Below, in pieces: positions 1-6,054 of a stretch of DNA of 12,650 bases (the stretch's first letter is position 1; each line of letters starts with the position of its first letter). The position numbers and the translations under genes were made by a program. The stretch is from VGCC01 sp044375955 (GTDB lineage: Bacteria; Actinomycetota; Actinomycetes; S36-B12): the NCBI GenBank assembly GCA_044375955.1, contig JBILLS010000046.1, positions 1 to 12,650 on the forward strand, given 5' to 3'. The notes under the pieces are model-generated. The model made no database searches and was not told where the DNA came from. It saw nothing but the letters and a program-made list of their open reading frames with translations.

Positions 1-14
1 CTCGGGAGGTCGCA

Positions 15-1418
15 GTGGGACGCACGTTGGCGCAGAAGGTGTGGGATGACCACATCGTGCGTCGTGCCGAGGGTGAACCCGATCTCCTCTACATCGACCT
101 CCATCTGATCCACGAGGTGACCAGCCCACAGGCCTTCGACGGTCTCCGCGAGACCGGTCGACCCGTCCGCCGCCCTGATCTGACCTTGGCGACTGAGGAC
201 CACAACATTCCGACCATCGACGTCGACAAGCCGATCGCTGATCCGATCTCGCGTGCCCAGGTCGAGGCGTTGCGTAAGAACTGTGCAGATTTCGGAATCC
301 GGCTCTACTCCCTCGGTAACCGAGAGCAGGGCATCGTCCACGTCGTGGGGCCTCAGCTAGGACTGACGCAGCCGGGTATGACCGTGGTGTGTGGGGACTC
401 CCACACCAGCACGCACGGGGCCTTCGGTGCCCTCGCCTTCGGCATCGGTACGAGCGAGGTCGAGCATGTTCTCGCCACGCAGACGCTGCCGCTGAAGCCG
501 TTCAAGACGATGGCCATCACGGTCGACGGAGACCTGCCCGCAGGTGTCACCGCGAAGGACATCATCCTCGCGGTCATCGCGCGTATCGGTACGGGCGGCG
601 GCCAGGGATACGTCCTCGAATACCGCGGATCGGCTATCCGCGGGCTATCGATGGAAGGTCGGATGACCATCTGCAACATGTCCATCGAGGCCGGTGCGCG
701 CGCGGGGATGGTGGCTCCCGACGACACGACGTTCGCCTATTTGAAGGGCCGCGAGCACGCTCCCCAGGGCGAGGAATGGGATCGTGCACTCGAGTACTGG
801 CGTACCTTGGTGACCGACCCCGACGCGGTGTACGACGCCGAGGTGGTCATCGACGCGGCAACGCTGAGTCCCTACGTGACCTGGGGCACGAATCCGGGCC
901 AGGGTCTGCCCCTCTCCGGTGTTGTCCCGGATCCGGCCGATGCCGCGGACGACGTGGACCGTGTGGCCATCGAACGTGCACTGGAGTACATGGCGCTCAC
1001 CCCAGGAACCCCGCTGCGCGAGATCCCCATCGACACGGTGTTCATCGGCTCCTGCACCAATGGACGTATCGAGGACCTGCGCGCGGCCGCCGACGTGCTC
1101 GAAGGACGCAAGGTGAAGGACGGAATGCGCGTCCTGGTCGTCCCCGGCTCTGCGCGGGTGCGTCTCCAGGCTGAAGCAGAGGGACTCGACAAGGTCTTCC
1201 TCGATGCCGGGGCTGAATGGCGGGGCGCGGGTTGTTCCATGTGCCTGGCGATGAACCCGGACAAGTTGGCCCCAGGTGAACGCTCCGCGTCGACATCGAA
1301 TCGGAACTTCGAGGGTCGTCAGGGTCCCGGTGGCCGAACCCATCTCGTCTCGCCCGCGGTCGCGGCTGCCACCGCGGTGAGTGGGCATCTCGCCTCGCCC
1401 GAGGATTTGGGGACGTAG
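15..1418 (+). CDS. leuC: 3-isopropylmalate dehydratase large subunit
   Basis: This is the large subunit of isopropylmalate isomerase, a cytosolic [4Fe-4S] enzyme of the aconitase family. It converts 2-isopropylmalate to 3-isopropylmalate in leucine synthesis, together with LeuD. The product is 467 residues, the normal LeuC length. The N-terminus (LAQKVWDDHIV) is typical. The three cluster ligands are visible: C347 in GSCTNGR, and C407 and C410 in AGCSMC. CGDSHTSTHGAFG lies near residue 125 and the C-terminal NRNFEGRQG near residue 430. The start is GTG at 15, preceded by GGGAGG at 4-9. The stop TAG (1416-1418) abuts the leuD ATG with no gap, so the two are one operon. The promoter lies outside the window. 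Identity is essentially certain. Confidence 0.98.
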   Translation: MGRTLAQKVWDDHIVRRAEGEPDLLYIDLHLIHEVTSPQAFDGLRETGRPVRRPDLTLATEDHNIPTIDVDKPIADPISRAQVEALRKNCADFGIRLYSLGNREQGIVHVVGPQLGLTQPGMTVVCGDSHTSTHGAFGALAFGIGTSEVEHVLATQTLPLKPFKTMAITVDGDLPAGVTAKDIILAVIARIGTGGGQGYVLEYRGSAIRGLSMEGRMTICNMSIEAGARAGMVAPDDTTFAYLKGREHAPQGEEWDRALEYWRTLVTDPDAVYDAEVVIDAATLSPYVTWGTNPGQGLPLSGVVPDPADAADDVDRVAIERALEYMALTPGTPLREIPIDTVFIGSCTNGRIEDLRAAADVLEGRKVKDGMRVLVVPGSARVRLQAEAEGLDKVFLDAGAEWRGAGCSMCLAMNPDKLAPGERSASTSNRNFEGRQGPGGRTHLVSPAVAAATAVSGHLASPEDLGT

Positions 1419-2006
1419 ATGGAGGTCTTCATCCGGCATACGGGCACCGCGGCACCGCTGCGCCGATCCAACGTGGACACCGATCAGATCATTCCCGCGG
1501 AATACTTGAAGCGCGTCACTCGCAATGGCTTTGAAGATGGTCTCTTCGCGCAGTGGCGCAAGGATCCTAACTTCGTGTTGAACCGTGACGAGCACCAGGG
1601 GGTCAGTGTCCTGATTGCCGGTCCGGATTTCGGCACAGGATCCTCGCGGGAGCACGCCGTGTGGGCCCTGCAGAACTACGGCTTCAAGGTGGTGGTCTCA
1701 TCCCGCTTCGCGGATATCTTCCGTGGGAACTCGGGCAAGGGCGGGTTGTTGACGGCCCTGGTCGATCAATCCGCTGTGGAGCGCCTCTGGGAACTGGTGG
1801 AGGCTCGGCCCGACACCCAGGTCACCGTCGATTTGGAACACCGCACGATCAGCGCGGGGGACATCACGGTGGATTTCGATGTCGATGATTACGTGCGCTG
1901 GCGTCTGATGGAGGGCCTCGATGACATCGGCCTAACCCTCCAGCACGCCGATGCGATCACCCAATTCGAGTCTCGCCGGCCGGAGTACAAGCCGTCCGTG
2001 GTCTAA
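1419..2006 (+). CDS. leuD: 3-isopropylmalate dehydratase small subunit
   Basis: This is the small (swivel-domain) subunit that pairs with LeuC to isomerise 2-isopropylmalate. It has 195 residues, as expected. NVDTDQIIPAEYL (18-30) and the substrate-loop motif GPDFGTGSSREHA (68-80) are diagnostic. SSRFADIFRGNSGKGGLL (94-111) completes the family pattern. The ATG directly follows the leuC stop. GGGGA at 1409-1413 can act as ribosome binding site, and translation is probably coupled to leuC. The gene ends with TAA. The 143 bp up to hup hold no recognisable strong terminator, so some read-through into hup is possible (inference). Confidence 0.97.
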   Translation: MEVFIRHTGTAAPLRRSNVDTDQIIPAEYLKRVTRNGFEDGLFAQWRKDPNFVLNRDEHQGVSVLIAGPDFGTGSSREHAVWALQNYGFKVVVSSRFADIFRGNSGKGGLLTALVDQSAVERLWELVEARPDTQVTVDLEHRTISAGDITVDFDVDDYVRWRLMEGLDDIGLTLQHADAITQFESRRPEYKPSVV

Positions 2007-2149
2007 GTCACGTTCCGCCACAGCCCTAAAGTCGTTGTGCCGTATGGCTTTTCCTCGGCGCGTCGTCCGGCATCGGCGTATGGATCGCCGATAGGTTCCG
2101 GGTGTCGGCTACTCGGCCGACCTACATCGCCCTCCGGAGGGGTTACCAC
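2007..2149 (+). promoter_or_regulatory. leuD-hup intergenic region and hup leader
   Basis: This 143-bp region is the longest non-coding stretch in the window. Candidate -10 hexamers are TAAAGT (2027-2032) and TAGGTT (2092-2097), but neither has a convincing -35. Two inverted repeats stand in tandem. ATCGGCG (2072-2078) pairs with CGCCGAT (2086-2092) across a 7-nt loop. GTCGGC (2104-2109) pairs with GCCGAC (2116-2121) across a 6-nt loop. They could be leader hairpins or operator half-sites. The hup ribosome binding site follows at 2136-2140. The structures are seen in the sequence; the function is inferred. Confidence 0.4.
2130..2141 (+). promoter_or_regulatory. hup ribosome binding site inside a 12-nt palindrome
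   Basis: GGAGG (2136-2140) lies 9 nt before GTG 2150 and decides the hup start. It forms half of the perfect palindrome CCCTCCGGAGGG, so an anti-Shine-Dalgarno sequence sits directly against it. It could fold as a 4-bp stem with a CCGG loop, or help two transcripts pair. Whether this limits translation is inference. Confidence 0.6.
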
Positions 2150-2500
2150 GTGAATAAGGCAGATATCACCGACGCCGTCGCCGACAAGCTTGACATGACC
2201 AAGCGGGATGTGAACGACGTCGTCGAGGCGTTCCACGACGAAATCAAGCGCGCTCTCGCTCGCGGCGAGAGGGTTTCCATCAGCGGTTTCGGGGTCTACG
2301 AGTCGGTGTCCCGCAAGGCCCGTCTCGGCCGCAACCCGCGTACGGGTGAGACCGTGAAGATCAAGGCCACGAAGCTTCCGAAGTTCCGCGCTGGCGCGGA
2401 ACTCAAGGGCATAGTCGCGGGCAACAAGAAGGTTGCCAGCGCTCCTGCGAAGAAGGCCGCGAAGAAGGCCCCAGCCAAGAAGGCGACCAAGCGTCGCTAA
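2150..2500 (+). CDS. hup: HU-family nucleoid-associated protein with basic tail
   Basis: This is a DNA-bending histone-like protein of the HU/IHF family that works as a dimer on the nucleoid. The GTG at 2150 gives MNKADITDAVADKL, a classic HU N-terminus, in a 116-residue product. The frame stays open upstream to GTG 2102, but that extension is not HU-like and the ribosome binding site supports 2150. The core is residues 1-90, with the DNA-binding arm signature GFGVYESVSRKARLGRNP (46-63). Residues 93-116 form a Lys/Ala/Pro tail of AKKA-type repeats, much shorter than the long tail of mycobacterial HupB. Placement after leuCD matches the actinobacterial order. A 13-bp hairpin follows 10 nt after the stop. 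Confidence 0.95.
   Translation: MNKADITDAVADKLDMTKRDVNDVVEAFHDEIKRALARGERVSISGFGVYESVSRKARLGRNPRTGETVKIKATKLPKFRAGAELKGIVAGNKKVASAPAKKAAKKAPAKKATKRR
2447..2470 (+). repeat. Tandem 12-bp repeat in the hup tail
   Basis: Two identical copies of GCGAAGAAGGCC (2447-2458 and 2459-2470) encode Ala-Lys-Lys-Ala twice in the basic tail of HU. A related imperfect copy follows (CCAGCCAAGAAGGCG). This is ordinary for actinobacterial HU tails, which change length by slippage of such units. Confidence 0.8.
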
Positions 2501-2510
2501 GTCGTTGTGC

Positions 2511-2542
2511 GAGGGGGCCGGACACTATCGTCCGGCCCCCTC
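2511..2542. terminator. Shared hairpin terminator between hup and cofC
   Basis: GAGGGGGCCGGAC (2511-2523) is perfectly complementary to 2530-2542 across a 6-nt loop (ACTATC), giving a 13-bp GC-rich stem. It starts 10 nt after the hup stop. The cofC stop codon (complement of CTA, 2525-2527) lies in the loop, and the last cofC codons (EGAGR) form one arm. There is no T-tract on either side, as is common for actinobacterial terminators. It probably ends both convergent transcripts. Confidence 0.75.
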
Positions 2543-3145
2543 GTCATTGCCGAGCAGTTCAGCGGTGAAACCGCCGACGCCGAGACGACGGGCATCGGCC
2601 AGGTCGACGATGTCGTCAACGTCACGGCGTAGCCGAGCCCAGGTCATGGGATCGTCGCCTGGGAGTGGTGTCAGTTCTCGGGCACCGGATTCGATGTGAC
2701 GAGCACGTGATCGTTCTCCGAAGTGTGTCCGCACGGGTGCGTGTTCGGCCAACCACATCGTCGATCCCGTTCCGTGAGCGTCGCTGATGAACGATGGTGT
2801 GGTCCCACATCGACTGAGGGCGACACGTACGTCGTCCGGGCGCAGGCTCGGCAGATCACCCAGCGCAACCAGACAGGCGGCGTGGAGACGCCGGGCGGCA
2901 CCCTCCTCGATCGCACGGTTGAGATCCCCGTCGAATCGGTCGTCGACAATCGTGCATCCCCAGTCGGTCACGTCGCGTCGCACGTCATCGTCGTGCGTGA
3001 CGATGATCACCTCGTGGATATCGGGGCAGGCGCGGATAGCCATGACGGTGTCGAGCGCCATGGCTCGCGCGATTCCGGGCAGGCCGAGGCGCGACTTGCC
3101 CGTTCGCCATCCACGAACGGGGATGATCGCCGACCATTCCGCCAT
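2525..3145 (-). CDS. cofC: 2-phospho-L-lactate/phosphoenolpyruvate guanylyltransferase (F420 synthesis)
   Basis: This nucleotidyltransferase makes the GTP-derived phosphodiester precursor of coenzyme F420. In actinobacteria the substrate is probably phosphoenolpyruvate (FbiD, Rv2983), and the product goes to CofD/FbiA. From ATG 3145 the product has 206 residues. Family marks are IIPVRGWRTGKSRL (7-20), GDLP (96-99) with the metal-binding Asp, ISDAHGTGSTM (120-130), FGERSRARH (142-150) and RRDVDDIVDLADARRLGVG (173-191). The frame is open another 76 codons upstream, but that part overlaps plsC antisense and is unlike the family. No clear ribosome binding site precedes the ATG. An in-frame GTG at 3160 is an alternative start. 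No other F420 gene lies in the window. The gene sits between hup and gpsA as in mycobacteria. Confidence 0.9.
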   Translation of the reverse strand: MAEWSAIIPVRGWRTGKSRLGLPGIARAMALDTVMAIRACPDIHEVIIVTHDDDVRRDVTDWGCTIVDDRFDGDLNRAIEEGAARRLHAACLVALGDLPSLRPDDVRVALSRCGTTPSFISDAHGTGSTMWLAEHAPVRTHFGERSRARHIESGARELTPLPGDDPMTWARLRRDVDDIVDLADARRLGVGGFTAELLGNDEGAGR

Positions 3146-3169
3146 ACAGGCATCCAACACGGTGCCGGA

Positions 3170-3181
3170 TACTCTTGCCGA
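3170..3181 (+). promoter_or_regulatory. Leaderless promoter -10 of plsC-like gene
   Basis: TACTCT (3170-3175) ends 6 nt before the ATG at 3182, and no ribosome binding site is present. A -10 at this distance would place transcription start on the A of the start codon. I see no good -35. The motif is seen directly; the leaderless reading is inferred, and is supported by the same spacing at four other starts in the window. Confidence 0.6.
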
Positions 3182-3919
3182 ATGGCAGCGCGCGTGCGTC
3201 GACGCTGGCGCCTCGGGTGGGGATACCGGCTTGCGGTCGTGCTGCTCTGGCCCCTCCTGACCATTCTGACCAAGCGTGAGTGGACGGGAACGGAGAACCT
3301 GAACGCCGATGACGGAGGCATCATCGTCGCCGGCAACCACATCTCCTGGTTCGATCCGTTCGTCATCGCGCATGTTTTGTGGAACAACGACCGGCCGCCT
3401 CGATTCCTGGCGAAGGAGTCCGTGTTCCGTATCCCGATCGTCGGGCGCGTCATCACGAGTGCCGGGCAGATCAGGGTGTACCGCGAGACGAGCGAGGCGA
3501 TCGCGGCCGTGCGCGATGCCATCGCTGCGGTCGAGCGGGGAGAGTGCGTCGTCATTTATCCGGAAGGCACGTTGACCCGGGATCCGGGCCTATGGCCCAT
3601 GGTGGGGAAGACCGGTGCGGCGCGTGTCGCACTCGCCACCCGACGTCCGCTGATCCCGGTGGCTCAGTGGGGTGCTCAGGAAGTCATCGGTCCGTACCGC
3701 AGGGAGTTCCGGATCCTGCCCAGGAAGACCATGCGGGTGCGCGTGGGTCGTCCGGTCGATCTGTCCGACCTCTACGGGCGACCGCTGGACTCTGACACAC
3801 TCCGGGAGGCAACTGCACGGCTCATCGCGGCCATGACGACTCTCGTGGCCGAGATCCGCGGCGAGGTCCCTCCTGCGGAACCGATGCAGTTCCGGCGCGC
3901 ACGCAGGGAGGACGCATGA
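3182..3919 (+). CDS. plsC: 1-acyl-sn-glycerol-3-phosphate acyltransferase (PlsC family)
   Basis: This enzyme transfers a second acyl chain to lysophosphatidate to make phosphatidate, at the inner face of the membrane. The product has 245 residues. A basic N-terminus is followed by a hydrophobic segment (about 15-30) that should tether it to the membrane. The catalytic HX4D is NHISWFD (H53, D58). The phosphate-binding motif YPEGT is at 126-130 and a PLIPVAQWG segment at 156-164. The start is ATG 3182, the N-terminus expected for the family; the frame runs open far upstream through antisense cofC, which I treat as non-coding. It overlaps gpsA by 4 nt (ATGA). gpsA supplies the glycerol-3-phosphate backbone for the pathway, so the pairing makes sense. 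Other acyltransferases share this fold, so acceptor specificity is not proven. Confidence 0.88.
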   Translation: MAARVRRRWRLGWGYRLAVVLLWPLLTILTKREWTGTENLNADDGGIIVAGNHISWFDPFVIAHVLWNNDRPPRFLAKESVFRIPIVGRVITSAGQIRVYRETSEAIAAVRDAIAAVERGECVVIYPEGTLTRDPGLWPMVGKTGAARVALATRRPLIPVAQWGAQEVIGPYRREFRILPRKTMRVRVGRPVDLSDLYGRPLDSDTLREATARLIAAMTTLVAEIRGEVPPAEPMQFRRARREDA

Positions 3920-4923
3920 GGGTTGCGGTCATGGGCTCGGGGGCTTGGGGCACTGCGTTCGCCCTCGTGATGGCCAACGCGGGTCATGATGTTGTGATCT
4001 GGGCGCGCGAGACGCGGGTGGCTGATCAGATCAACACCATCCACCAGAATCGCGCCTATCACCCGGGTGTCGAGCTGCCGGCCAGCGTGACGGCCACAAC
4101 TGATGCGGCCACCGCCCTGTCGGATGCCGAGATCGTGGCCTTGGTGCTGCCTGCGCAGGATCTGCGCGGCAACCTCGTGCAGTGGGGCGCAGCGATCCCG
4201 GATTCGGCGCTCCTCATCAGTCTGATCAAGGGCATCGAGTTGGGAACGACTCTCCGCATGAGCGAGGTCGTGAATCACGTCGCGGGAATTGATCCCGCGC
4301 GGATCGCCGCGCTCTCGGGCCCCAACCTCGCTTCGGAGATCGTTGCCCAGCAGCCCTCGGCAACGACAATCGCGTGCGTGGATGAGGACTCGGCCCGCGC
4401 CCTTCAGCAGGCGTGCAGCAATGACTACTTCAGGCCGTACTGGACGACCGACGTCGTCGGTACCGAAATCGGCGGTGCCGTGAAGAACGTGATTGCGCTC
4501 GCCAACGGGATCGCGGTGGGCATGGGACTCGGAGAGAACTCCCAGGCCTCCCTCATGACGCGGGGACTGGCGGAGATGGCTCGTCTGGGTGTGGCACTCG
4601 GCGCGGATCCGCTCACATTCCAAGGGCTTGCGGGCGTAGGCGACCTCGTGGCGACATGCCAGTCGCCGCTGTCACGGAATCGCACCTTCGGCGAAAATCT
4701 CGGCAAGGGTCTTACGGTCGAGGAGACCATCGCGATCACCCGGCAGACGTGTGAGGCCTACAAGAGCTGTACGCCGATCGCTGAGTTGGCTCGAGCGCAT
4801 GGCGTGGAGATGCCGATCACCGAGCAAATCGTGCAAGTCCTGCACCACGGGCAATCACCGCGAGCCATTGCTTCGGCCTTCATGGCGAGGGATCCGCGCG
4901 GGGAAGCGGAGAGGCGACTGTGA
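3916..4923 (+). CDS. gpsA: NAD(P)H-dependent glycerol-3-phosphate dehydrogenase
   Basis: This cytosolic enzyme reduces dihydroxyacetone phosphate to sn-glycerol-3-phosphate, the backbone for phospholipids. The product has 335 residues. The Rossmann motif GSGAWGTA (7-14) opens the protein. SLIKGIE (102-108) contributes K105, GPNLASE is at 135-141, and GGAVKNVIAL (186-195) carries the catalytic Lys190. GVGDLVATC (240-248) and SRNRTFGE (253-260) finish the pattern. ATG 3916 overlaps the plsC stop (ATGA) and follows GGGAGG at 3906-3911, so the two genes are one transcription unit. The last 44 nt overlap the end of the convergent PLP-enzyme gene, and no terminator hairpin is visible there. Confidence 0.97.
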   Translation: MRVAVMGSGAWGTAFALVMANAGHDVVIWARETRVADQINTIHQNRAYHPGVELPASVTATTDAATALSDAEIVALVLPAQDLRGNLVQWGAAIPDSALLISLIKGIELGTTLRMSEVVNHVAGIDPARIAALSGPNLASEIVAQQPSATTIACVDEDSARALQQACSNDYFRPYWTTDVVGTEIGGAVKNVIALANGIAVGMGLGENSQASLMTRGLAEMARLGVALGADPLTFQGLAGVGDLVATCQSPLSRNRTFGENLGKGLTVEETIAITRQTCEAYKSCTPIAELARAHGVEMPITEQIVQVLHHGQSPRAIASAFMARDPRGEAERRL

Positions 4924-6007
4924 TCGTGGTGAGGATCGCCAGGAGGTCCGTCCACAGGTCTTCGACGTCTTCTATGCCGACGGATAGTCGCACCAGGTTC
5001 TCCGGGACATCCGTGCTCTCGAGCGGCCAGCGTCGACGACGCTCGATAAGCGACTCCACGCCCCCAAGGCTGGTCGCGTAGGTCCAGATCTCCGCGCGTG
5101 AACACATCTCGTCGATACGTGCGGGCGGCGCATCGATCTCGACGGCGATGATGGATCCCCAGCCCGGGTAGCGGACGCGGGTCACGCCCGGCGCCTGGGC
5201 GAGGCGACGCGCGAGCTCCTGAGCCGATGCCTCCGCGCGATCCATACGAATCGCCAGCGTGCGCACGCCCCGGAGTGCGAGGTAACAGTCGAATGCACTC
5301 GGTGCGGCCCCCAGGAGCACGCGTCGTCGCCGCAGGGCCTCCGCGAGGCTGTCATCCGAGACGACCACCGCGCCGAGAAGGAGGTCGGAATGTCCGCTGA
5401 TGGCCTTAGTGACACTGTGGAGCACGGCATCTGCACCGAGTTCGAGTGGGCGTTGGCGCGCCGGCGTAGCAAAGGTGTTGTCGACGATCGAACGAGCCCC
5501 CACGGTGCGGGCATGACCGAGGAGTGCCGGCAAGTCCGCAATCTCCAGCAGGGGGTTCGTGGGACTCTCGAGCCACAGGGTTGGCGGTCCAGCGGTGGTG
5601 TCTGCGCCATCGAGTGCCGCGATCACGGCCCCGGTGTCCTCGACTCCGACCTGCGTCAGTGCGATCGCGTCGCGGGCGTGCAACTCCTCGAGTCTGACAC
5701 GCACGCCGGTGTAGGTGGCGCTCGAGGAGATGACGGCGCCACCGGGTGGGACCAGGTCCAGGAGCGCGTTCGCCGCGGCCATCCCCGATGAGTAGACGAT
5801 CGCATGCTGGCCGGACTCCAGCACTGCCAGTGCGGTCTCGAGTGCCTCCGAAGTCGGTGCAGCCTCGCGTGCGTACTCCAGGACACCTCCCGCATAGAAC
5901 GAACTCGCGGGAACGATCGGAGCGTTGAGCGGACTGTCGGGAACTCGGGGTGGACGACCAGCGCTGACGGCCTTCGTGGACCAGGTCTGTGGTGTCGAGG
6001 CAGCCAT
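4880..6007 (-). CDS. Cys/Met metabolism PLP-dependent enzyme (cystathionine gamma-synthase/lyase-like)
   Basis: This is a fold-type I PLP enzyme of the trans-sulfuration family with 375 residues. PLP contacts are visible: YAR (45-47), SSGMAA (73-78), Y99 in ATYTG, ESPTNPLLEI (147-156), VDNTFATP (175-182) with D176, and the Schiff-base lysine K201 in SVTKAISGHSD. TSLGGVESL (312-320) and NLVRLSVGIEDVEDL (337-351) bind the substrate carboxylate through R340. Two oddities stand out. The stretch that normally lies between YPG and the FGxxxSFE strand is missing (here YPGWGSIIAVEI, 280-291), about 18 residues. The usual NPT after YSR is APT. The protein has a roughly 14-residue C-terminal tail that reads antisense through the gpsA end. 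Whether it is a lyase or a synthase cannot be told from sequence. ATG 6007 is preceded by a leaderless-type -10. Confidence 0.88.
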   Translation of the reverse strand: MAASTPQTWSTKAVSAGRPPRVPDSPLNAPIVPASSFYAGGVLEYAREAAPTSEALETALAVLESGQHAIVYSSGMAAANALLDLVPPGGAVISSSATYTGVRVRLEELHARDAIALTQVGVEDTGAVIAALDGADTTAGPPTLWLESPTNPLLEIADLPALLGHARTVGARSIVDNTFATPARQRPLELGADAVLHSVTKAISGHSDLLLGAVVVSDDSLAEALRRRRVLLGAAPSAFDCYLALRGVRTLAIRMDRAEASAQELARRLAQAPGVTRVRYPGWGSIIAVEIDAPPARIDEMCSRAEIWTYATSLGGVESLIERRRRWPLESTDVPENLVRLSVGIEDVEDLWTDLLAILTTITVASPLPRADPSP

Positions 6008-6019
6008 GGCTGCAGGCTA
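6008..6019 (-). promoter_or_regulatory. Leaderless promoter -10 of the PLP-enzyme gene
   Basis: On the minus strand TAGCCT (6019-6014) is followed by 6 nt and then ATG (6007-6005). No ribosome binding site lies between them. The geometry implies transcription starting at the ATG. No clear -35 was found. The element abuts the ddl -35 on the other strand. Confidence 0.6.
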
Positions 6020-6054
6020 CTGACGGCTCGCGCCGTCCGCGCTACCGTGCCCTC
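6020..6054 (+). promoter_or_regulatory. ddl promoter (leaderless)
   Basis: CTGACG (6020-6025) matches the TTGACA -35 at four of six positions. A 17-nt spacer leads to TACCGT (6043-6048), which ends 6 nt before GTG 6055. This is the best complete promoter in the window, and it predicts an mRNA whose first base is the G of the start codon. It also settles the choice of GTG 6055 over the longer frame from 5989. Confidence 0.65.

Noticed and set aside
645..1655. 336-codon minus-strand open frame across leuC and leuD
   Set aside because: It is antisense to two certain genes, has no recognisable domain, and long antisense frames are common in high-GC codons. The same applies to minus frames at 3772-4623, 6184-6969 and 8663-9829.
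2029..2510. 12-bp direct repeat AAGTCGTTGTGC at 2029-2040 and 2499-2510, flanking hup
   Set aside because: Several 12-bp repeats are expected by chance in 12.6 kb, and nothing else suggests an attachment site or insertion.
3146..3157. TTGGAT 6 nt before cofC ATG as another leaderless -10
   Set aside because: The second base is T, not the conserved A, so it does not meet the TAnnnT pattern; left undecided.
2723..3181. 153-codon upstream extension of the plsC frame
   Set aside because: It lies antisense to cofC, has no family similarity, and a -10 element sits just before ATG 3182.
3146..3373. 76-codon upstream extension of cofC
   Set aside because: It lies antisense to plsC and does not resemble the CofC N-terminus, which begins at ATG 3145.
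5989..6054. Longer ddl reading frame starting at 5989
   Set aside because: It would overlap the divergent PLP gene and both promoters; GTG 6055 has a well-placed -10 and the family N-terminus.
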